From Natronococcus sp. CG52 (lineage in GTDB: Archaea > Halobacteriota > Halobacteria > Halobacteriales > Natrialbaceae): a stretch of DNA of 64,000 nucleotides. This document shows positions 62,394 to 64,000 of the stretch, in pieces (position 1 is the stretch's first letter; each line of letters starts with the position of its first letter). Both the position numbers and the translations under genes were made by a program. The notes below the pieces were generated by a model, which was not told where the DNA came from, made no database searches, and worked only from the letters and a program-made list of their open reading frames with translations. The DNA lies in contig NZ_CP099391.1 of NCBI RefSeq assembly GCF_023913515.1, forward strand, positions 1,240,001 through 1,304,000. The letters run 5' to 3'.

Positions 62394-63572
62394 ATGGGTG
62401 CACTCTCGAATCTGCGAGTGATCGACCTGACGCAGGTGCTCGCCGGGCCGTACTGTACGATGTTGCTCGCGGATATGGGTGCGGACGTGGTCAAGATCGA
62501 ACGCCCCGGCGGCGACCTGATCCGGTCGAACCCGCCGTTCGTCGAGGACGCCGAGGAAGAGGCCTACGGCGGCTACTTCCAGAGCGTCAACCGCGGCAAG
62601 CGAAGTCTCGAACTCGACTTCAACGACGACGAGGACCGCGAGGACTTCCTCTCGCTCGTCGAGGGGGCCGACGTCGTCGTCGAGAACTACCGTTCGGGGA
62701 CGATGGAGAAGTACGATCTGGGCTACGAGACGCTCGAGGAGCGCAACCCGGAGCTGATCTACTCTTCGATCCGGGGCTTCGGCGACCCGCGTACGGGCGA
62801 GACCCACCGCCAGGGCCAGCCGTCGTTCGACCTCATCGCCCAGGCGCTGGGCGGCGTGATGGAGATCACCGGCCAGGAAGACGGCCCGCCGACGAAGGTC
62901 GGTCCCGGTATCGGCGACCTCTTTACGGCGACGCTGAACTGTATCGGCATCCTCGCCGCGGTCAACCACCGCGAGCAGACCGGGAAGGGGCAGTACGTCG
63001 ACACCGCGATGTACGATGCCATGCTCAGCATGACCGAACGCGCCGTCTACCAGCACTCCTACACCGGCGAGCCGCCCTCGCGTCGCGGGAACTCCCACCC
63101 GACGCTGTTCCCGTACGACGCCTTCGAGACCCGGGACGGCTACGCCGTCGTCGCCGCCTTCGGGACCAACCACTGGAACGAGGTCTGTGCGGCGATGGAT
63201 CGGGAGGATCTGGCTGCGGAGTATCCCACCGCCGCCGACCGTCTCGAGCACCGCGACGAACTGCGCGAGGAGATCGCCGCGTGGGCGGCCGACCTCGAGA
63301 CGGAGGCACTCGTCGAGACGCTCGAGGGCCGCGTTCCCGTCGCGCCGGTTCAGAACACGGCCGACATCTTCGACGACCCGCACGTCCAGGACCGGGAGAT
63401 GCTCGTGCCGGTCGAACAGCCCGGTTCGAACGAGACGGTCGAGATTGCGGGTTCGCCGATCAAGATGACCGAGACGCCGCCGGAACCACACGGTCGCGCG
63501 CCGCTGCTCGACGAGCACCGGGAGGAACTCCTCGGATCCGAAACGGACGTCGAGACGGCGGCTGACGACTGA
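62394..63572 (+). CDS. mct: CoA transferase family III, likely succinyl-CoA:mesaconate CoA-transferase
   Basis: This 392-residue CaiB/BaiF protein has VIDLTQVLAGPYCTMLLADMGADVVKIERPGGD, ADVVVENYRSGTMEKYDLGY, GQPSFDLIAQALGGVMEITG (the catalytic Asp is expected here) and VAAFGTNHWNEVC. In the methylaspartate cycle it transfers CoA to mesaconate. It diverges from the mam operon. Specificity for mesaconate is inferred from the cluster, not from sequence. Confidence 0.85.
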   Translation: MGALSNLRVIDLTQVLAGPYCTMLLADMGADVVKIERPGGDLIRSNPPFVEDAEEEAYGGYFQSVNRGKRSLELDFNDDEDREDFLSLVEGADVVVENYRSGTMEKYDLGYETLEERNPELIYSSIRGFGDPRTGETHRQGQPSFDLIAQALGGVMEITGQEDGPPTKVGPGIGDLFTATLNCIGILAAVNHREQTGKGQYVDTAMYDAMLSMTERAVYQHSYTGEPPSRRGNSHPTLFPYDAFETRDGYAVVAAFGTNHWNEVCAAMDREDLAAEYPTAADRLEHRDELREEIAAWAADLETEALVETLEGRVPVAPVQNTADIFDDPHVQDREMLVPVEQPGSNETVEIAGSPIKMTETPPEPHGRAPLLDEHREELLGSETDVETAADD

Positions 63573-63756
63573 TCGGCGGTTACGACTCCCCGACGCGATC
63601 GAACCGAGTTTTGCGAACTGCGGTCCAGTATACGAGAACAGCAGCCGTCGCATCGGTCCGGTAGAGTTCGGCCGGTGTGCTCTCGTCGGTGACGAACGTC
63701 GAAGTCCTCGTCGGGAAGGAGTAATCCTTTTGCGCCCCCCACACACACCTCGGAGT

Positions 63757-64000
63757 ATGGACTGGCCACACGACCCGGACGGCGAGGAGGGGAGCGAGGG
63801 CAAGCGGAAGTACGACATGGCGATCATCGCCAAGAAGGTCGACGAAGACGAGGACTTCCCCCTCGACCGCGACGAGTTCGTCGCGGAGTACGGCGACGAC
63901 CCGATCCGAATCAACTACGAGCGAGTGGTCCCGCTCCGCGAGATCTTCGAACACGTCGAACCCGAGGAGTTCGAGACGATGGTCGACATGCACAAGGCCG
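63757..64000 (+). CDS. DUF5785-like haloarchaeal protein, 5' end only
   Basis: The frame opens MDWPHDPDGEEGSEGKRKYD at an ATG (63757) and continues to the window edge, 81 full codons visible (FPLDRDEFVAEYGDDPIRINY, REIFEHVEPEEFETMVDM). It resembles the DUF5785 haloarchaeal family of about 105 residues. Function unknown. A TATA-like box TAATCCTTTT lies at 63722-63731. Confidence 0.6.
   Translation, partial: MDWPHDPDGEEGSEGKRKYDMAIIAKKVDEDEDFPLDRDEFVAEYGDDPIRINYERVVPLREIFEHVEPEEFETMVDMHKA

Overview
The window is chromosomal DNA from a haloarchaeon (class Halobacteria). The signs are high GC with strong G/C third-position bias, very acidic proteins, TATA-like boxes about 25-30 nt before many start codons (leaderless transcripts), Tat-type lipoprotein signals (RR...LxGC), archaeal genes such as the proteasome beta subunit, and many families known mainly or only from haloarchaea. 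The full methylaspartate-cycle gene set points to a strain that assimilates acetate by that route (as in Haloarcula, Natrialba and Haloterrigena types). The genus cannot be fixed from the sequence.

Layout. 0-9 kb: end of a dCTP deaminase-like gene, a winged-helix regulator, an acyl-CoA ligase/enoyl-CoA hydratase pair, UspA, a membrane-bound winged-helix protein, a CPA1 antiporter, a lipoprotein, a short GlpA-like FAD oxidoreductase and a dodecin-family protein. 9-21 kb: propionyl/acetyl-CoA carboxylase (pccB-pccX-pccA), an NSS-type Na+ symporter, a LivJ-type binding protein whose two halves are in swapped order, and the convergent livHMGF operon. 20-24 kb: SDR, degenerate response-regulator receiver, GDPD and HEAT-repeat genes. 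23.6-31.3 kb: a four-gene prkA-prkA-yeaH-spoVR stress operon. 32-49 kb: transporters (MFS, AtoE), HxlR, penicillin acylase, aldo-keto reductase, HTH-CBS, proteasome beta, acyl-CoA synthetase, and Gfo/Idh divergent from ThuA. 49-54.5 kb: eIF2B-family protein, Mrp, UDG and several small haloarchaeal proteins. 54.6-55 kb: tRNA-Ser(UGA) followed by three extra copies of its 3' end. 55-56.4 kb: a secreted polysaccharide-deacetylase-like lipoprotein. 56.8-63.6 kb: methylaspartate-cycle genes mamA-mamB-mal-mch-mcl, with mct divergent.

How the parts work together. MamAB, Mal, Mct, Mch and the CitE-like lyase turn glutamate into glyoxylate plus propionyl-CoA. The pcc genes in the same window carboxylate propionyl-CoA. 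The Liv-type importer, fatty-acyl-CoA ligases, enoyl-CoA hydratase and AtoE transporter fit growth on amino acids and short or long acids that feed the same pools.

Most unusual observations: (1) an apparent circular permutation of the LivJ-type binding protein; (2) a family of short in-frame, hairpin-forming insertions that encode related Gly-Glu-Arg/Ser-rich peptides in an acyl-CoA ligase and, twice, in mesaconyl-CoA hydratase; (3) four copies of a tRNA-Ser 3' end in about 335 bp; (4) family members lacking expected key residues (receiver Asp to Asn, eIF2B/R15P-isomerase Cys to Asp, dodecin Trp to Gly).
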